NCBI GenBank assembly: GCA_937875295.1
Contig: CALLXS010000058.1
Location: 1-7,792, forward strand
Source: an uncultured bacterium
Lineage (GTDB): Bacteria; Bacteroidota; Ignavibacteria; Kapaibacteriales; UBA2268
Direction of reading: 5' to 3'
Length of the DNA: 7,792 nucleotides
Shown here: positions 7,686 through 7,792 of the stretch, piece after piece
Layout: every line of letters begins with the position of its first letter
Numbering within the stretch: position 1 is the stretch's first letter
Notes under the pieces: model-generated
Seen by the model: the letters and a program-made list of their open reading frames with translations, nothing else
Told to the model about the DNA's origin: nothing
The model's database searches: none
Made by a program: the position numbers and the translations under genes

Positions 7686-7701
7686 ATACTTAAATAAGTA
7701 T
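7686..7701. repeat. Perfect 7-bp inverted repeat, possible operator
   Basis: ATACTTA (7686-7692) and TAAGTAT (7695-7701) are exact reverse complements separated by AA. The element lies 85 bases upstream of the membrane-protein start and just downstream of the -10-like TGCTATATT on the minus strand. It could be a dimeric regulator's operator or a short leader hairpin. Short palindromes are common by chance in DNA this rich in A and T, so the support is weak. Confidence 0.3.
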
Positions 7702-7706
7702 TTATA

Positions 7707-7715
7707 AATATAGCA
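7707..7715 (-). promoter_or_regulatory. Candidate extended -10 promoter element for the membrane-protein gene
   Basis: The minus strand reads TGCTATATT, an extended -10 form (TGn followed by TATATT). It would place a transcription start near 7700 and give a leader of about 100 bases. No good -35 hexamer lies 16-18 bases upstream; the closest is TTGTAA at a 21-base spacing. The remainder of 7621-7792 is nearly pure A/T with no ORF, tRNA or strong hairpin, so many -10-like strings occur there. Confidence 0.25.
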
Positions 7716-7792
7716 TTTTAAATATTTACTAAATTACAAATATTTTATTCAATTTAATAAATCTCAAAAAAATTATCTTATTTAAATTATAT

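Noticed and set aside
7617..7792. Possible riboswitch or small RNA in the leader upstream of the membrane protein
   Set aside because: The region is almost pure A/T with no G+C-containing stems beyond the 7-bp inverted repeat, so no structured RNA can be supported.

Overview
The window is a strongly AT-rich bacterial chromosome segment. Hand counts on single 60-base lines give about 22% G+C in the large nuclease gene and about 33% in the membrane-protein gene. The gene content is ordinary housekeeping DNA repair plus an envelope protein. There are no transposases, phage genes, CRISPR repeats, rRNA or tRNA. The organism is uncertain. An AddB/RecB-type nuclease with no Walker A, together with low G+C and start codons that often lack a Shine-Dalgarno site, fits the Bacteroidota/Ignavibacteria/Chlorobiota-Kapabacteria side of the tree. 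This is inference from protein flavour, not from a marker gene.

Layout, left to right. (1) 16-228 (+): a short 70-codon ORF, or the tail of a longer gene cut by the window edge, ending in a rho-independent terminator whose loop contains its stop codon. (2) 303-2561 (+): recG, a complete replication-fork and branch-migration helicase with all motifs intact and an extra segment of about 30 residues before the wedge OB fold. (3) 2570-6145 (-), probably starting at 6079: a large AddB-like protein with an inactivated-helicase-type N-terminus and an intact 4Fe-4S PD-(D/E)XK nuclease at the C-terminus. (4) 6171-6202: a strong hairpin terminator with T tracts on both strands. (5) 6231-7601 (-): an unrecognised 456-residue inner-membrane protein with four predicted membrane segments and a coiled-coil tail. 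(6) 7602-7792: an AT-rich upstream region with a Shine-Dalgarno site, a weak promoter candidate and a short perfect inverted repeat.

How the parts relate. recG and the AddB-like gene meet tail to tail with 8 bases between their stop codons. Both belong to recombinational repair: end processing at breaks for AddB, fork and Holliday-junction remodelling for RecG. They are not an operon. The membrane-protein gene appears to be its own transcription unit, bounded by its own promoter region and the 6171-6202 terminator. I found no convincing sign of a previously undescribed multi-gene system. The items most worth a second look are the unidentified membrane protein (its last two membrane helices resemble the GldL motor hairpin), the orphan Walker-A-less AddB and the RecG insertion.
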